A stretch of 42,981 nucleotides of DNA from Pedobacter rhizosphaerae (GCF_900111155.1 NZ_FOGG01000011.1:128086-171066), one strand, 5' to 3'. Shown: positions 8,258 through 17,081, counted from the stretch's first letter. The notes: generated by a model from the sequence alone, not told the origin. Made by a program: numbers and translations.

Positions 8258-8737
8258 ATGAGTTTTTCTCCACAATCTAGAATCTGGATATACCAAAGCA
8301 ACAGGAAATTTTCTGCCGCAGAGGAAAGTACTATCCTTAAAAAATTAGAAGCTTTTACCAATCAATGGAAAGCCCATGGCAACGAATTGCTGGCAAAAGC
8401 CGAAATCAGGTATGGCTTTTTTATTATTTTAACTGTTGATGAAAGCCAGGCGAACGTTACCGGTTGTTCTATTGATAGCTCTGTAAGGTTAATTAAGGAG
8501 ATAGAACAGGAATACAACGTAGATCTTTTTAACAGATTTAACATTGCCTACAAACTAAATAACGAGGTTATCGTAAACAATAAAGAAGATTTTGAAACAT
8601 TGGTTAATATTAAACAGATTACACCAAATACTATTGTTTTCAATAATATGGTACAAACGCTTGCAGAGTTAGAGACTAAATGGGAAGTTCCGTTTCAGAA
8701 CAGCTGGCATTCAACTGTGTTTGCCCACCTGCTGTAA
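8258..8737 (+). CDS. Conserved Bacteroidota protein of unknown function
   Basis: A 159-residue soluble protein. It begins SPQSRIWIYQSNRKFSAAEE and contains LEAFTNQWKAHGNELLAKAEIRYGFFIILTVDE, a pattern I associate with a small family that is sometimes labelled ABC transporter ATPase in Bacteroidota genomes. No Walker A, Walker B or signature motif is present, so that label is not supported. The YciI-like gene starts 5 bp after its stop codon, which implies co-transcription. Confidence 0.7.
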   Translation: MSFSPQSRIWIYQSNRKFSAAEESTILKKLEAFTNQWKAHGNELLAKAEIRYGFFIILTVDESQANVTGCSIDSSVRLIKEIEQEYNVDLFNRFNIAYKLNNEVIVNNKEDFETLVNIKQITPNTIVFNNMVQTLAELETKWEVPFQNSWHSTVFAHLL

Positions 8738-8742
8738 AAGCC

Positions 8743-9030
8743 ATGTTTATTGTAGATCTTCAATATATCGTACCCCTCGAGCAGCTAGATGAACATATGG
8801 CTGCTCATGTGGCTTACTTAAAGAAGTATTACAAAAAAAATATATTTGTTGCCTCCGGAAGAAAGGTTCCACGAACTGGGGGAATTATTCTTGCCTTGAG
8901 CGACACGGAAGAAGAATTGAAAAAAATTCTAATGGAGGATCCATTCTATCAACATCGATTGGCAGACTATAAGATTACTCAGTTTTTAACATCACAATAC
9001 CATCCCGACCTTGAAAATCTCTTGGCTTAA
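8743..9030 (+). CDS. YciI-like protein
   Basis: A 95-residue protein with the YciI / DGPF-like ferredoxin-fold pattern: MFIVDLQYIVPLEQLDEHMAAH with the conserved His, then KNIFVASGRKVPRTGGIILA and a C-terminal DPFYQHRLADYKITQF. ATG 8743 is preferred; a longer in-frame start at 8680 would overlap the upstream gene by 58 bp and add residues unlike the family. The family is linked to small-molecule chemistry (some members are dehydrochlorinase-like) but the substrate is unknown. It is the last gene of a two-gene unit and is followed by a weak hairpin. Confidence 0.82.
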   Translation: MFIVDLQYIVPLEQLDEHMAAHVAYLKKYYKKNIFVASGRKVPRTGGIILALSDTEEELKKILMEDPFYQHRLADYKITQFLTSQYHPDLENLLA

Positions 9031-9043
9031 ATCTTGATTTTTA

Positions 9044-9074
9044 AAACCTCCATCTCTTTTCTGAGGTATTTTTG
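9044..9074 (+). terminator. Weak hairpin, possible terminator
   Basis: ACCTC (9046-9050) and GAGGT (9063-9067) pair with flanking A and T runs just after the YciI-like gene. The stem is short. Confidence 0.4.
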
Positions 9075-9137
9075 AGTTCTCAGCAAACAAAATCACTTTA
9101 AAAACCATTATATTGCTATAAATTAACCTTCAAATTT

Positions 9138-11576
9138 ATGGCGCGTTGGATTAAGATAACCCTTGGCATTTTAGCTACTCTACTAGGCTTATTGATTATT
9201 ATCTGGATTGGAGGTTCCCTTTATATCAGCAGAAATAAAAAAGAAGTTTTGGATAAAGTGTTACTCACACTCAACAATAACCTCAATGGCAAAGCAGAAA
9301 TCGGAAGTATGGAGCCTTCCCTTTTGAAAGCTTTTCCAGGAATATCGGTTTCCCTAAAAAACGTTTCCCTGAAGGATAGTCTATACCACCAGCACAAACA
9401 CGATTTGTTAAAAGCTAATGATATAGATGTGGCGCTCAATGTATTCTCCTTATTGTTTGGAAATACCCGAATCAATAAAATCACTGTAAACGATGCCAGC
9501 CTATACCTATACACTGATTCTACAGGATACAGCAACACCAGCATATTCAAAACTAAAAAGCCTAAACCAACAACAGAAAGTGAACCTGCTGAAGCCCCGG
9601 AAATTAAGCGAATAAACATGAATAATGTTCAATTAATAGTAGACAATCAGCAACGCTTTAAAAGGTTTGATTTTCAAATAAAAGATCTTCAAGGTAAAAT
9701 AGATTACCCAATAGGCGGATGGGAAGGTGAAATAAAAATCAATACCCTGATCAAGAGTTTCGCCTTTAACACCAGAAAAGGTAGCTTCTTGAAGGATAAA
9801 AGCTTAAAAGGCACCATCAAATTCAACTATAATAACAACACGAAAATCGTAAGCATTAGCCAGGAAAAACTCAATATCGGTGGCGATATCTATGCTATCG
9901 GTGCAGAAATTAACACTGGAGTGAAACCTGCTTCTTTCAGTATAGATATCGATGTAAACAACGTTCAGTTTAGCCATGTAGCCCAGATACTATCGCCAAA
10001 CATTTCCAGCAAGCTCTTGAAGTTTCAAATAGCAGCACCCGTAAATATCAAAGGCAAAATTGTAGACGATGGTAAAGGAGGAGCGCATTCTGATCCATTT
10101 ATCCAGGTAGCCATGACCGTGAGAAATAATACAGTTACTATTCCTTCCGGACAATTAACCAATTGTAATTTTGATGGCTCATTCACCAATAAAGACACTG
10201 TAACAAGACCTATTGGTGATGAAAATTCTATAATCAAATTCAAAAACCTTAAAGCCAATTATTACAATGCTCCAATTGTATGTGATAGTTTTATGGTTAC
10301 CAATTTGAGTCGGCCTATTGCTGCCGGACTTGTCACCTCTGTTTTTCCTTTAACCAATCTCAATTCCTCAATTGGAGGAGAAACGTTTAATTTTAAGTCG
10401 GGTAATGCCAACCTTAAACTCTACTGTAAAGCAGATATTGACAACCTTAAATTCACAAAACCCAGACTTTCAGGAAACATCAAAATCACTAATGCCGATA
10501 TTACATATGTACCGAGAAGGATACATTTAGAAAACAGTGCCCTGGACCTCAACTTCAATGATAAAGATTTAAAAATTACAAGGGGACATTTTCAGTTAGG
10601 GAAAAGCTCCTTGGATATGGACCTCTACGTAAAAAACTTCCTCAATTTTTATTACACTGACCCAGAAATGATGAATGCCAAGCTGGAGCTTTACAGCCCA
10701 TACCTACATCTGGGAGAATTGTTACCCTTATTGAGTGAGCGAAAACAAATAAAAAGACAGCGCAAAGCTGCAGGTAATTCCGTTAAAGAAATCTCTGAAC
10801 AGCTGGAAACAGTTATAGATGCAGCCAGAGTTCAAATGTTGTTAAAAGTGGATAAGGCCATTTACAATAAGTTTCAGGCCAGGAACCTTATGGCCAATGT
10901 TTCCCTGGAAAAAGATGGCATTCATTTTCAGAAAATCTCAGTAAACCATGCCGGTGGAAGTCTAAATATCAGTGGCTTACTTAAACAAACAAGCAAATAC
11001 AACAACTTCAACATCCACGGTTTGGTTAATAACGCCAGTGTGAAAGATTTTTTCTATGCCTTCGATAATTTCGGTCAAAACACCATCACCAGTAAAAATT
11101 TAAACGGTTTTCTATCAGCCAATACCGATATTACCGGAACGCTTACCGAGAACGGAAAGCTTTTGCCAAGATCTATGAAAGGCAAGGTTAATTTCAGCTT
11201 AAAAGCAGCCTCACTAAAAAATTTCAAGCCTATGGAAGCTGTACAAAAATACGCTTTTGCCAACCGGAATCTTTCCAACATACAGCTTGGAAACCTGAAT
11301 GGTACCCTAATTGTTAAGGGCGACAAAGTCGATATTCTTCCACTAAAAGTGAATTCCAGTGCCATTAACTTTGATGTACAGGGCACTTACGGAATGACCA
11401 GCGGCACAGATATTTCTATGGATATTCCCCTCAGAAACCCTGAAAAAGACAAAGGTAAGAGCGCAAGTGAAAAAAGCACCAATAGAATGAAGGGCATAGT
11501 TTTACACCTTCGAGCCGTTGATGATGGCAATGGTGGGGTAAAAATCAGATGGAATAAAGACCATGGAATATTTTAA
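9138..11576 (+). CDS. AsmA-like family protein
   Basis: An 812-residue inner-membrane-anchored protein. One N-terminal membrane helix (residues about 5-28, LGILATLLGLLIIIWIGGSLYI) is followed by a very long periplasmic beta-rich region. The AsmA pattern is visible in KAEIGSMEPSLLKAFPGISVSLKNVSL near the N-terminus and in repeated strand-rich blocks ending with LNLNGTLIVKGD-like segments. AsmA-like / YhdP-type proteins form hydrophobic grooves that help move lipids to the outer membrane. The gene ends 4 bp inside the convergent mtgA gene, so the two stop codons overlap. Confidence 0.85.
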   Translation: MARWIKITLGILATLLGLLIIIWIGGSLYISRNKKEVLDKVLLTLNNNLNGKAEIGSMEPSLLKAFPGISVSLKNVSLKDSLYHQHKHDLLKANDIDVALNVFSLLFGNTRINKITVNDASLYLYTDSTGYSNTSIFKTKKPKPTTESEPAEAPEIKRINMNNVQLIVDNQQRFKRFDFQIKDLQGKIDYPIGGWEGEIKINTLIKSFAFNTRKGSFLKDKSLKGTIKFNYNNNTKIVSISQEKLNIGGDIYAIGAEINTGVKPASFSIDIDVNNVQFSHVAQILSPNISSKLLKFQIAAPVNIKGKIVDDGKGGAHSDPFIQVAMTVRNNTVTIPSGQLTNCNFDGSFTNKDTVTRPIGDENSIIKFKNLKANYYNAPIVCDSFMVTNLSRPIAAGLVTSVFPLTNLNSSIGGETFNFKSGNANLKLYCKADIDNLKFTKPRLSGNIKITNADITYVPRRIHLENSALDLNFNDKDLKITRGHFQLGKSSLDMDLYVKNFLNFYYTDPEMMNAKLELYSPYLHLGELLPLLSERKQIKRQRKAAGNSVKEISEQLETVIDAARVQMLLKVDKAIYNKFQARNLMANVSLEKDGIHFQKISVNHAGGSLNISGLLKQTSKYNNFNIHGLVNNASVKDFFYAFDNFGQNTITSKNLNGFLSANTDITGTLTENGKLLPRSMKGKVNFSLKAASLKNFKPMEAVQKYAFANRNLSNIQLGNLNGTLIVKGDKVDILPLKVNSSAINFDVQGTYGMTSGTDISMDIPLRNPEKDKGKSASEKSTNRMKGIVLHLRAVDDGNGGVKIRWNKDHGIF

Positions 11577-12304
11577 AAATCCAAAGGCCCTAATCTACGC
11601 ATATTCTTTAAAATGAGGTATTGCCGATGCCTGATGTAGGGCGTAGCATTTTTGGGTGTCCAGCGAAGCGGATTCGGGAAACACGAAGCAATTAACGCAG
11701 CCTGCCTTTTACTTAATTTAGTGCAGGATTTTCCATAATATTCCTGGGCTGCAGCTTCAGCACCATAAATACCGTCACCCATTTCAATCACGTTCAGGTA
11801 TACTTCTAAAATTCTTTCTTTACTCCAGAAGATTTCAATTAGCAAAGTAAAGTAGGCCTCGAAACCTTTTCTAATCCAGGATCTGCCAGGCCATAAGAAA
11901 ACGTTTTTTGCCGTTTGCTGAGAGATGGTACTTCCTCCTTTCACTTTCTTCTTGTTCTTTGCATTTGCAGCGAAAGCTTTTTCTATCGCTTTAAAATCAA
12001 AACCAATATGTTTTAAAAATAGCTGGTCCTCCGCAGAAACAGCAGCTCGCTTCATGTTATCAGATATATCTTCAAATTTAACCCACTTTTTCTCTGTTTT
12101 AAATGGCTTTCCATCAGCCTTACGCTCAATATTTCTGATAACCATCAGCACCGTAATAGGCGGATTAATAAAGCGTAATGCTATAGCCCAAAGCACAGAG
12201 ACCAAAAGAAAGTATAAAAATACTTTTGTCGCAATATTGGTAATCTTTTTTACTAGAGGGTGTTTTGCCTTACTTTTTGATTTCGTGGTACGCGCTTTAG
12301 CCAT
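11573..12304 (-). CDS. mtgA: Monofunctional peptidoglycan glycosyltransferase
   Basis: A 243-residue GT51 enzyme that polymerises lipid II into glycan strands at the outer face of the inner membrane. A basic N-terminus and a membrane helix (residues about 22-42) are followed by the family motifs: EDQLFLKHIGFDFKAIEKAF (catalytic Glu), KGGSTISQQTAKN, and ERILEVYLNVIEMGDGIYGAEAAA. There is no transpeptidase domain, which defines the monofunctional class. Its 3' end overlaps the convergent AsmA-like gene by 4 bp. A TAnnTTTG element lies only 5 bp upstream of the ATG, so the mRNA leader may be very short. Confidence 0.93.
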   Translation of the reverse strand: MAKARTTKSKSKAKHPLVKKITNIATKVFLYFLLVSVLWAIALRFINPPITVLMVIRNIERKADGKPFKTEKKWVKFEDISDNMKRAAVSAEDQLFLKHIGFDFKAIEKAFAANAKNKKKVKGGSTISQQTAKNVFLWPGRSWIRKGFEAYFTLLIEIFWSKERILEVYLNVIEMGDGIYGAEAAAQEYYGKSCTKLSKRQAALIASCFPNPLRWTPKNATPYIRHRQYLILKNMRRLGPLDF

Positions 12305-12308
12305 AGCG

Positions 12309-12316
12309 CAAAGGTA
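12309..12316 (-). promoter_or_regulatory. Possible -7 element of mtgA
   Basis: On the minus strand TACCTTTG matches TAnnTTTG; a TTTG lies 22 nt upstream (12339-12342). It would place the transcription start almost at the mtgA ATG (12304). Confidence 0.5.
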
Positions 12317-12330
12317 AATAAAGAAATTAA

Positions 12331-12359
12331 TTTGAAAACAAATCTAAATGATATGTTTT
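12331..12359 (+). promoter_or_regulatory. Possible promoter of the DUF1080 gene
   Basis: TTTG (12331-12334), 17 nt, then TATGTTTT (12352-12359), one base from TAnnTTTG, 28 bp upstream of the ATG at 12388. Confidence 0.4.
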
Positions 12360-12387
12360 TCTGTATTTTGGGGTTCAAATTGCTGAA

Positions 12388-13188
12388 ATGAAGAAACTAT
12401 ATTTTTTATTACTCGCTCCCTTATTATGGGGATGCAGTGTTAGCAGGAATGCCAATAATGCTTCTGACAAATGGATTTCATTGTTTAATGGAAAGGATAT
12501 TAAAGATTGGAATATTAAGATTCACCATCACGATTATAATGTGAATTATGGCAATACTTTTAGGGTGGAAGATGGCATCATTAAAGTTCGCTACGATCAG
12601 TATGGCGATTTTAACGATCAGTTTGGTCACCTTTACTACAAAACACCATTCTCCTACTATCACTTAAAAATGAAATACCGTTTCGTTGGCGAATTACAAA
12701 AGGGAGCGCCCAGTTATACTTTACGGAATAGTGGTGTGATGTTTCATGCCCAGGACCCTAAAACGATGCTAAAAGAGCAAGATTGGCCCATTTCTATTGA
12801 GATGCAGTTTTTAGGAGGCTTAAGCGATGGTCGCCCCCGCCCTACGGGAAATATGTGTTCGCCGGGGACAGAAATTGTTTATCAGGGCAAACTTGCAGCT
12901 GCGCATTGTATTGATTCAAGATCTAAAACTTACGATGGAGATCAGTGGGTATCTGCTGAGCTTATTGTGTTAGGCGACTCGCTGGTAACCCACATTATCA
13001 ATGGCGATACTGTGCTTCAATACAGTAAACCTCAAATTGGTGGTGGAGTAGCCAACCGATACGACCCTAAAATAAAAATTGATGGCAAAGCACTTAAAAG
13101 CGGTTTTATTGCTTTACAAAGTGAAGGACAACCTGTTGATTTTAAAGATATCGAAATCATGCAGTTACCCATACCAAAATCGAATTAA
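12388..13188 (+). CDS. DUF1080 (3-keto-disaccharide hydrolase-like) lipoprotein
   Basis: A 266-residue lipoprotein with lipobox LLWGC (Cys16). The mature protein is a DUF1080 jelly-roll: WISLFNGKDIKDWNIKI at the start, FRVEDGIIKVRYD, YYHLKMKYRFVGE, NSGVMFHAQDP, and WPISIEMQFLGG in the order typical of the family, ending with SGFIALQSEGQPVDFKDIEI. Family members hydrolyse 3-keto-glycosides or bind sugars at the Bacteroidota surface. No sugar oxidoreductase of the matching pathway is adjacent; an SDR gene follows after 30 bp and may be co-transcribed. Confidence 0.87.
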   Translation: MKKLYFLLLAPLLWGCSVSRNANNASDKWISLFNGKDIKDWNIKIHHHDYNVNYGNTFRVEDGIIKVRYDQYGDFNDQFGHLYYKTPFSYYHLKMKYRFVGELQKGAPSYTLRNSGVMFHAQDPKTMLKEQDWPISIEMQFLGGLSDGRPRPTGNMCSPGTEIVYQGKLAAAHCIDSRSKTYDGDQWVSAELIVLGDSLVTHIINGDTVLQYSKPQIGGGVANRYDPKIKIDGKALKSGFIALQSEGQPVDFKDIEIMQLPIPKSN

Positions 13189-13218
13189 ACATTTCTTTGC
13201 TAAATACGTTAAAATAAG

Positions 13219-13917
13219 ATGAAAGTTGCATTAATTACAGGTGGAAGTAAAGGCATAGGCTACGGAATAGCCGAGGCCTTATTAAACGCAGGTTACCGGG
13301 TAGCCATTACCAGCAGAAACTTAGCACATGCTGAGGAAGCTGCGCAGACGCTTCCGAAAAGAGAAAATATTTTGGCTATAGGCGCTGATGTTAAGGATTA
13401 TGATTCGCAAGCTAATGCTGTTAAGCAAATAGTAGATAAATGGGGAAGATTGGATGTACTCATAGCCAATGCAGGTGTAGGACACTTTGCTTCTATCGAA
13501 GATCTTGATCCGGCGCTTTGGCATGATATAATCGACACCAACCTTACCGGAGTATTTTATAGCATTAAAACTGCGTTGGAAGAGATTAAAAAGAACAAAG
13601 GTGCTATTATTACCATTTCCAGCCTTGCAGGAACTAATTTCTTTGCAGGTGGGTCTGCTTACAATGCCAGTAAATTTGGCTTAACCGGATTTACCCAATC
13701 AGTAATGCTTGACCTTAGAAAATATGGCATTAGGGTGAGTACCATTATGCCAGGCTCTGTGGCCAGTCACTTTAACGATCACCATCCAGATGCGGAAAAT
13801 GATGCCTGGAAAATACAACCTGAAGACATGGGTAAACTTGTAGTAGATTTATTGGCGATGCCAGAAAGGACGCTACCGAGCAAAATTGAGATCAGACCTA
13901 CAATAGCGAAGGGATAG
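13219..13917 (+). CDS. Short-chain dehydrogenase/reductase
   Basis: A 232-residue classical SDR. The nucleotide-binding motif TGGSKGIG is at residues 7-14, the ANAG motif near 83, the catalytic Ser in TISSLAG about 136, and Tyr148-x3-Lys152 in YNASK. After the substrate loop comes IMPGSVASHF. It uses NAD(P)H to reduce or oxidise an unknown carbonyl or alcohol; similarity to FabG-like proteins is generic. It sits 30 bp after the DUF1080 gene. The last 59 codons (from 13741) are included in a tandem duplication whose second copy survives at 14106-14282. Confidence 0.9.
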   Translation: MKVALITGGSKGIGYGIAEALLNAGYRVAITSRNLAHAEEAAQTLPKRENILAIGADVKDYDSQANAVKQIVDKWGRLDVLIANAGVGHFASIEDLDPALWHDIIDTNLTGVFYSIKTALEEIKKNKGAIITISSLAGTNFFAGGSAYNASKFGLTGFTQSVMLDLRKYGIRVSTIMPGSVASHFNDHHPDAENDAWKIQPEDMGKLVVDLLAMPERTLPSKIEIRPTIAKG

Positions 13918-14470
13918 ATTATAATGGAAAATGGTGTGATGGAAGATGGCAAAGCGAAATAGGATACAAGAAAAAAGGAGCAAGGAGAAACGATTAAGGT
14001 GCAGAACCGGACATCTTAAGTGCTTCCATTTTACATCCTAAACCTGTTCTCAAATCCCACCTCTCCTATCTCAGATCACAAAAAAAGGCGTTATGCTTAT
14101 GCACAACCATTATGCCAGGCTCTGTGGCCAGTCACTTTAACGATCACCATCCAGATGCGGAAAATGATGCCTGGAAAATACAACCTGATGATATGGGTAA
14201 ACTTGTAGTAGATTTATTGGCGATGCCAGAAAGGACGCTACCGAGCAAAATTGAGATCAGACCTACAATAGCGAAGGGATAGATTATAATGGATGATGGT
14301 GTGATGGAAGATGGCAAAGAGAAATAGGGTACAAGAAAAAAAGAGCAAGGTGAAAAGTTAAGGTGCAGAACCGAACATCTGATGTGCTTCCATTTTACAT
14401 CCTAAACCTGTTCTCAAATCCCACCTCTCCTATCTCATATCACAAAAAAAGGCGTTATGCTTATGCACAA
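13741..14470. repeat. Imperfect tandem duplication, about 365-bp unit, two copies
   Basis: Unit 1 (13741-14105) and unit 2 (14106-14470) both run from ACCATTATGCCAGG in the SDR gene, through the SDR stop codon and spacer, to ATGCTTATGCACAA in the loop of the rplI terminator. Unit 1 therefore ends with half a terminator. By eye the coding part differs at 2 of 177 positions and the spacer part at about 12 of 188, with one indel. Confidence 0.93.
14106..14282 (+). pseudogene. Truncated duplicate of the SDR gene 3' end
   Basis: This is the second copy of the last 59 codons of the SDR gene at 13219, including its stop codon. An ATG at 14112 opens a 56-residue frame (MPGSVASHFNDHHPDAEND...) identical to the parent except Glu to Asp at one site. 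It lacks the Rossmann motif and the catalytic Ser-Tyr-Lys, so it cannot be a working enzyme. It arose with the 365-bp tandem duplication rather than by transposition, as no element flanks it. Confidence 0.9.
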
Positions 14471-14480
14471 CGCCTTTTTT
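14444..14480. terminator. Bidirectional terminator of the rpsF-rpsR-rplI operon
   Basis: GGCGTT (14451-14456) pairs with AACGCC (14469-14474), extended inside by TGC/GCA, flanked by A7 and T6. It ends the ribosomal operon on the minus strand and could stop plus-strand reads from the SDR region. A copy of its left arm and loop, but not the right arm, is at 14080-14105. Confidence 0.88.
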
Positions 14481-14498
14481 ATGATTTTAAAGAGATGC

Positions 14499-14942
14499 TT
14501 ATTCAGCTACTACTTCAAAAGGAACCTGAACTTTCACTTCTTTGTGTAAGTTTAAGTTAGCTACGTATTCGCCAACAAATTTAGGTTCAGTTTCGAAAGT
14601 AATACGACGACGGTCAACATCAAAGCCTTGAGCTTTTAATGCTTCAGCTACCTGGATTGTGTTAACAGCACCAAATATCTTACCGCTTTCGCCAGCTTTA
14701 GCACCGATAGTCAATTTAACCGAAGTTAAACGCTCAGCAATGCCTTCAGCATCTTTCTTAATTTTATCTTGTTTAAATGCAGCTTGCTTTAAATTTTCAG
14801 CTAAAACTTTTTTAGCAGAAGAAGTAGCCAAAGCAGCAAATCCTTGAGGGATTAAATAGTTACGACCATATCCTGGTTTTACCGTTACTACATCGTCTTT
14901 CTCGCCAAGGCCTTTAATATCTTGTTTTAAAATAATTTCCAT
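14499..14942 (-). CDS. rplI: 50S ribosomal protein L9
   Basis: A 147-residue protein matching bL9 throughout: MEIILKQDIKGLGEKDDVVTVKPGYGRNYLIPQGFA at the N-terminal rRNA-binding domain, then the connecting helix (KVLAENLKQAAFKQDKIKKD) and the C-terminal domain starting near KLTIGAKAGESGKIFGAV. It is the normal family length. It is the last gene of the S6-S18-L9 operon, with 13 bp from rpsR, and ends just before the operon terminator. Confidence 0.98.
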   Translation of the reverse strand: MEIILKQDIKGLGEKDDVVTVKPGYGRNYLIPQGFAALATSSAKKVLAENLKQAAFKQDKIKKDAEGIAERLTSVKLTIGAKAGESGKIFGAVNTIQVAEALKAQGFDVDRRRITFETEPKFVGEYVANLNLHKEVKVQVPFEVVAE

Positions 14943-14955
14943 ATCAGCTAGCCTC

Positions 14956-15219
14956 CTATTTTAATTGATCTGCAACGAAAGGTAACAAACCGATGTGACG
15001 GGCACGTTTAACTGCCTGAGCCACTTTACGTTGGAATTTTAATGAAGTACCAGTTAAACGACGTGGTAATAATTTACCTTGCTCGTTAACGAATTTCAAC
15101 AAAAAGTTCGCGTCTTTGTAATCGATATATTTAATACCGTTTTTCTTGAAACGGCAATATTTTTTACGGTTGTCCTCTACTTTAGGGGCAGTTACGTATT
15201 GAATTTGCTCTCTTGCCAT
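14956..15219 (-). CDS. rpsR: 30S ribosomal protein S18
   Basis: An 87-residue bS18 with the diagnostic core [50 protein letters not shown]. In the ribosome it pairs with S6 on the 30S platform, which fits its position directly after rpsF. Its ATG overlaps the rpsF stop codon (TAATG), indicating translational coupling. Confidence 0.98.
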   Translation of the reverse strand: MAREQIQYVTAPKVEDNRKKYCRFKKNGIKYIDYKDANFLLKFVNEQGKLLPRRLTGTSLKFQRKVAQAVKRARHIGLLPFVADQLK

Positions 15220-15575
15220 TACGCTACAACCTCCTTATTCTTTTTGTTAAAAGCACCACTACGCTTTTTTTCATTGTAAGCAACAGCGTGTTTGTCTAAC
15301 CGGATGGTTAAAAAACGTAACACACGCTCATCGCGTTTTAATTCAAGCTCTAATTTGCTAATCAACTCTCCTGAAGATTTGTATTCAGTTAAGCTGAAAA
15401 ATCCGTTTGATTTTTTGTCAATCGGATACGCTAATTTTCTCAAACCCCAATTATCTTCTTGGATAATTTCGGCTCCGCTATCAGCAATGATGCCTCTAAA
15501 TTTTGCTAATGTTTCTTTAGCAGCATCTTCTGATAACAACGGGGTTAGAACGATCACAGTTTCGTACTGATTCAT
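15219..15575 (-). CDS. rpsF: 30S ribosomal protein S6
   Basis: A 118-residue bS6: [26 protein letters not shown], then [29 protein letters not shown] and the strand LRFLTIRLD. It ends in a Lys-rich tail, common in Bacteroidota. It is the first gene of the operon, with a consensus promoter 48 bp upstream and a one-base overlap with rpsR. Confidence 0.98.
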   Translation of the reverse strand: MNQYETVIVLTPLLSEDAAKETLAKFRGIIADSGAEIIQEDNWGLRKLAYPIDKKSNGFFSLTEYKSSGELISKLELELKRDERVLRFLTIRLDKHAVAYNEKKRSGAFNKKNKEVVA

Positions 15576-15622
15576 TGTTATTTAATTGTTTTAATTTTTT
15601 ATTTCCGATATAATTCGGGCTG

Positions 15623-15653
15623 CAAATGTAGTAATATTTTTCTTTAAATCAAA
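15623..15653 (-). promoter_or_regulatory. Consensus promoter of the rpsF operon
   Basis: On the minus strand TACATTTG (15623-15630) is an exact TAnnTTTG, with TTTG (15650-15653) 19 nt upstream. It leaves a leader of about 40 nt before the rpsF ATG. The -7 octamer is identical to that of both tRNA-Phe promoters. Confidence 0.85.
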
Positions 15654-15718
15654 CGATTATGAAAGAAGAATATAAATTTTAACCATAATTCAAGTCAGGC
15701 ACAGCCTCAACACCCACT

Positions 15719-16975
15719 TTATCTGTTCTTTGGCCCCAAGAGATAGTTTAATCCTATTGTTGTTCTATTGATGTTAACATTATAGTAACTGTAATTTGTT
15801 ACTGCCGCGTTAAAAGTATGTCCGGCAGAGAACTCAAATCTTTTAAGAAATACCAGTCCCAGCTTTCCTTGAAAAGAATAGTAAAAATCCTCAAAAACTA
15901 CCTGATCCAGATATACATCACTTTCGTTTCTAATCATATGAGTAGCAGATAATTGATTATTTTTGTAGGTTGGAAAATTTAAACCTGCACCCACGGAAAC
16001 GAAAGCCTTAATTTTTTCTTTGGTATAAAAATGATATAAAATTTGAGGCACCACTGCTAAATTATATTGCTTAAATTGATGTCTTAATGAATAAGAATAA
16101 CCATTATCACCCGCTCTGGAGATATCACCATTTGTGATGCCATAATTTAATTCCAGCCTGTAAACCATCTTCCCTATCAAAGGATTAGATAAATAATCTA
16201 CACCAACAGAGAGCATTGGCAGCAAACTGGTCTTTGAAACTGCGTCAGCATCGGCCAGCCGGTTTTGCCCAGAATAACTGGCATGACTCCTGTTTAAAGC
16301 CGCTCCAATAAAAAACCTGGTTTTAGATACCTGTTGCCTCACCCGTTTTTGTTGATTGATTTTCTCCGCAAAACGAATCAAATCCGATTCTGTGTATCTC
16401 AACCTGTTTATACTGGCTTCATCATTAGGGTTAATACCATTAAAAATCCTGTTAACATTAATTAATTGTAGCCTGAACCGATCAAGGGTAACCATACTAT
16501 GCTCCGTTTCGGGATTCAAAAAAATATGCCTGATCAATTCTTGCGGAACTGCGTGACCACGCTCCTTGATGTAAAACCTGGTTTTAATCCTATCCTGGTA
16601 CTTATATAAGGATATTTTGTCGCCTGAATTCAGCACTTCCAAAAATACAGCACCACTTTTTGTAGTTGTATCTACCCCTTTAGATAAATAGGATAATGTT
16701 TCCTGACTTTGGCTTATTGATACCACATGGCATTCGTAACTCACAACCCCATCAATGCCAAAAGCCACACAATCCTGAAAACTGAACAATGAAATTTTAT
16801 CATGGGGAGATTTTGTAAATCTTACCTGTTCAGGATTTTCACTGCGTTCCCGATAGTCAATATATCCCCGCAGGGTATCCCCGGGATGCTTTACAATATA
16901 TCCTTTTTTTAAATTGATCTGAGCGTTTACCAAGGCCGGTAGAGAGAGTAAAAAGTAGAGTAAAAAGCGTTTCAT
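15719..16975 (-). CDS. Outer-membrane beta-barrel protein, unknown function
   Basis: A 418-residue secreted protein. A Sec signal (MKRFLLYFLLSLPALVNAQ) is followed by an N-terminal domain (LKKGYIVKHPGDTLRGYIDYRE) of a kind common at the start of Bacteroidota surface proteins. Residues about 220-418 alternate in the way of an 8-strand barrel (KTRFFIGAALNRSHASYSG, LLPMLSVGVDYLSNPLIG, KIKAFVSVGAGLNFPTY, FQGKLGLVFLKRFEFSAGH). It is probably an outer-membrane protein. It is monocistronic; no partner is evident. Confidence 0.75.
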   Translation of the reverse strand: MKRFLLYFLLSLPALVNAQINLKKGYIVKHPGDTLRGYIDYRERSENPEQVRFTKSPHDKISLFSFQDCVAFGIDGVVSYECHVVSISQSQETLSYLSKGVDTTTKSGAVFLEVLNSGDKISLYKYQDRIKTRFYIKERGHAVPQELIRHIFLNPETEHSMVTLDRFRLQLINVNRIFNGINPNDEASINRLRYTESDLIRFAEKINQQKRVRQQVSKTRFFIGAALNRSHASYSGQNRLADADAVSKTSLLPMLSVGVDYLSNPLIGKMVYRLELNYGITNGDISRAGDNGYSYSLRHQFKQYNLAVVPQILYHFYTKEKIKAFVSVGAGLNFPTYKNNQLSATHMIRNESDVYLDQVVFEDFYYSFQGKLGLVFLKRFEFSAGHTFNAAVTNYSYYNVNINRTTIGLNYLLGPKNR

Positions 16976-17081
16976 TTAATAAATTTTGATTTTGCGACAA
17001 AAGTATAAAAATCCCGAACACCATAACTAAGATATATCAGTAAAAATAATCGCAAAATATCCCTGCGCCGGGAGAGTATGC

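Noticed and set aside
8258..8737. Label of ABC transporter ATPase for this gene family
   Set aside because: No Walker A, Walker B or signature motif can be seen; described as a conserved protein of unknown function.
14020..14560. Two short frames with near-identical starts in the duplicated region
   Set aside because: They exist only because the 365-bp unit is repeated; both read through spacer and terminator and match no gene.
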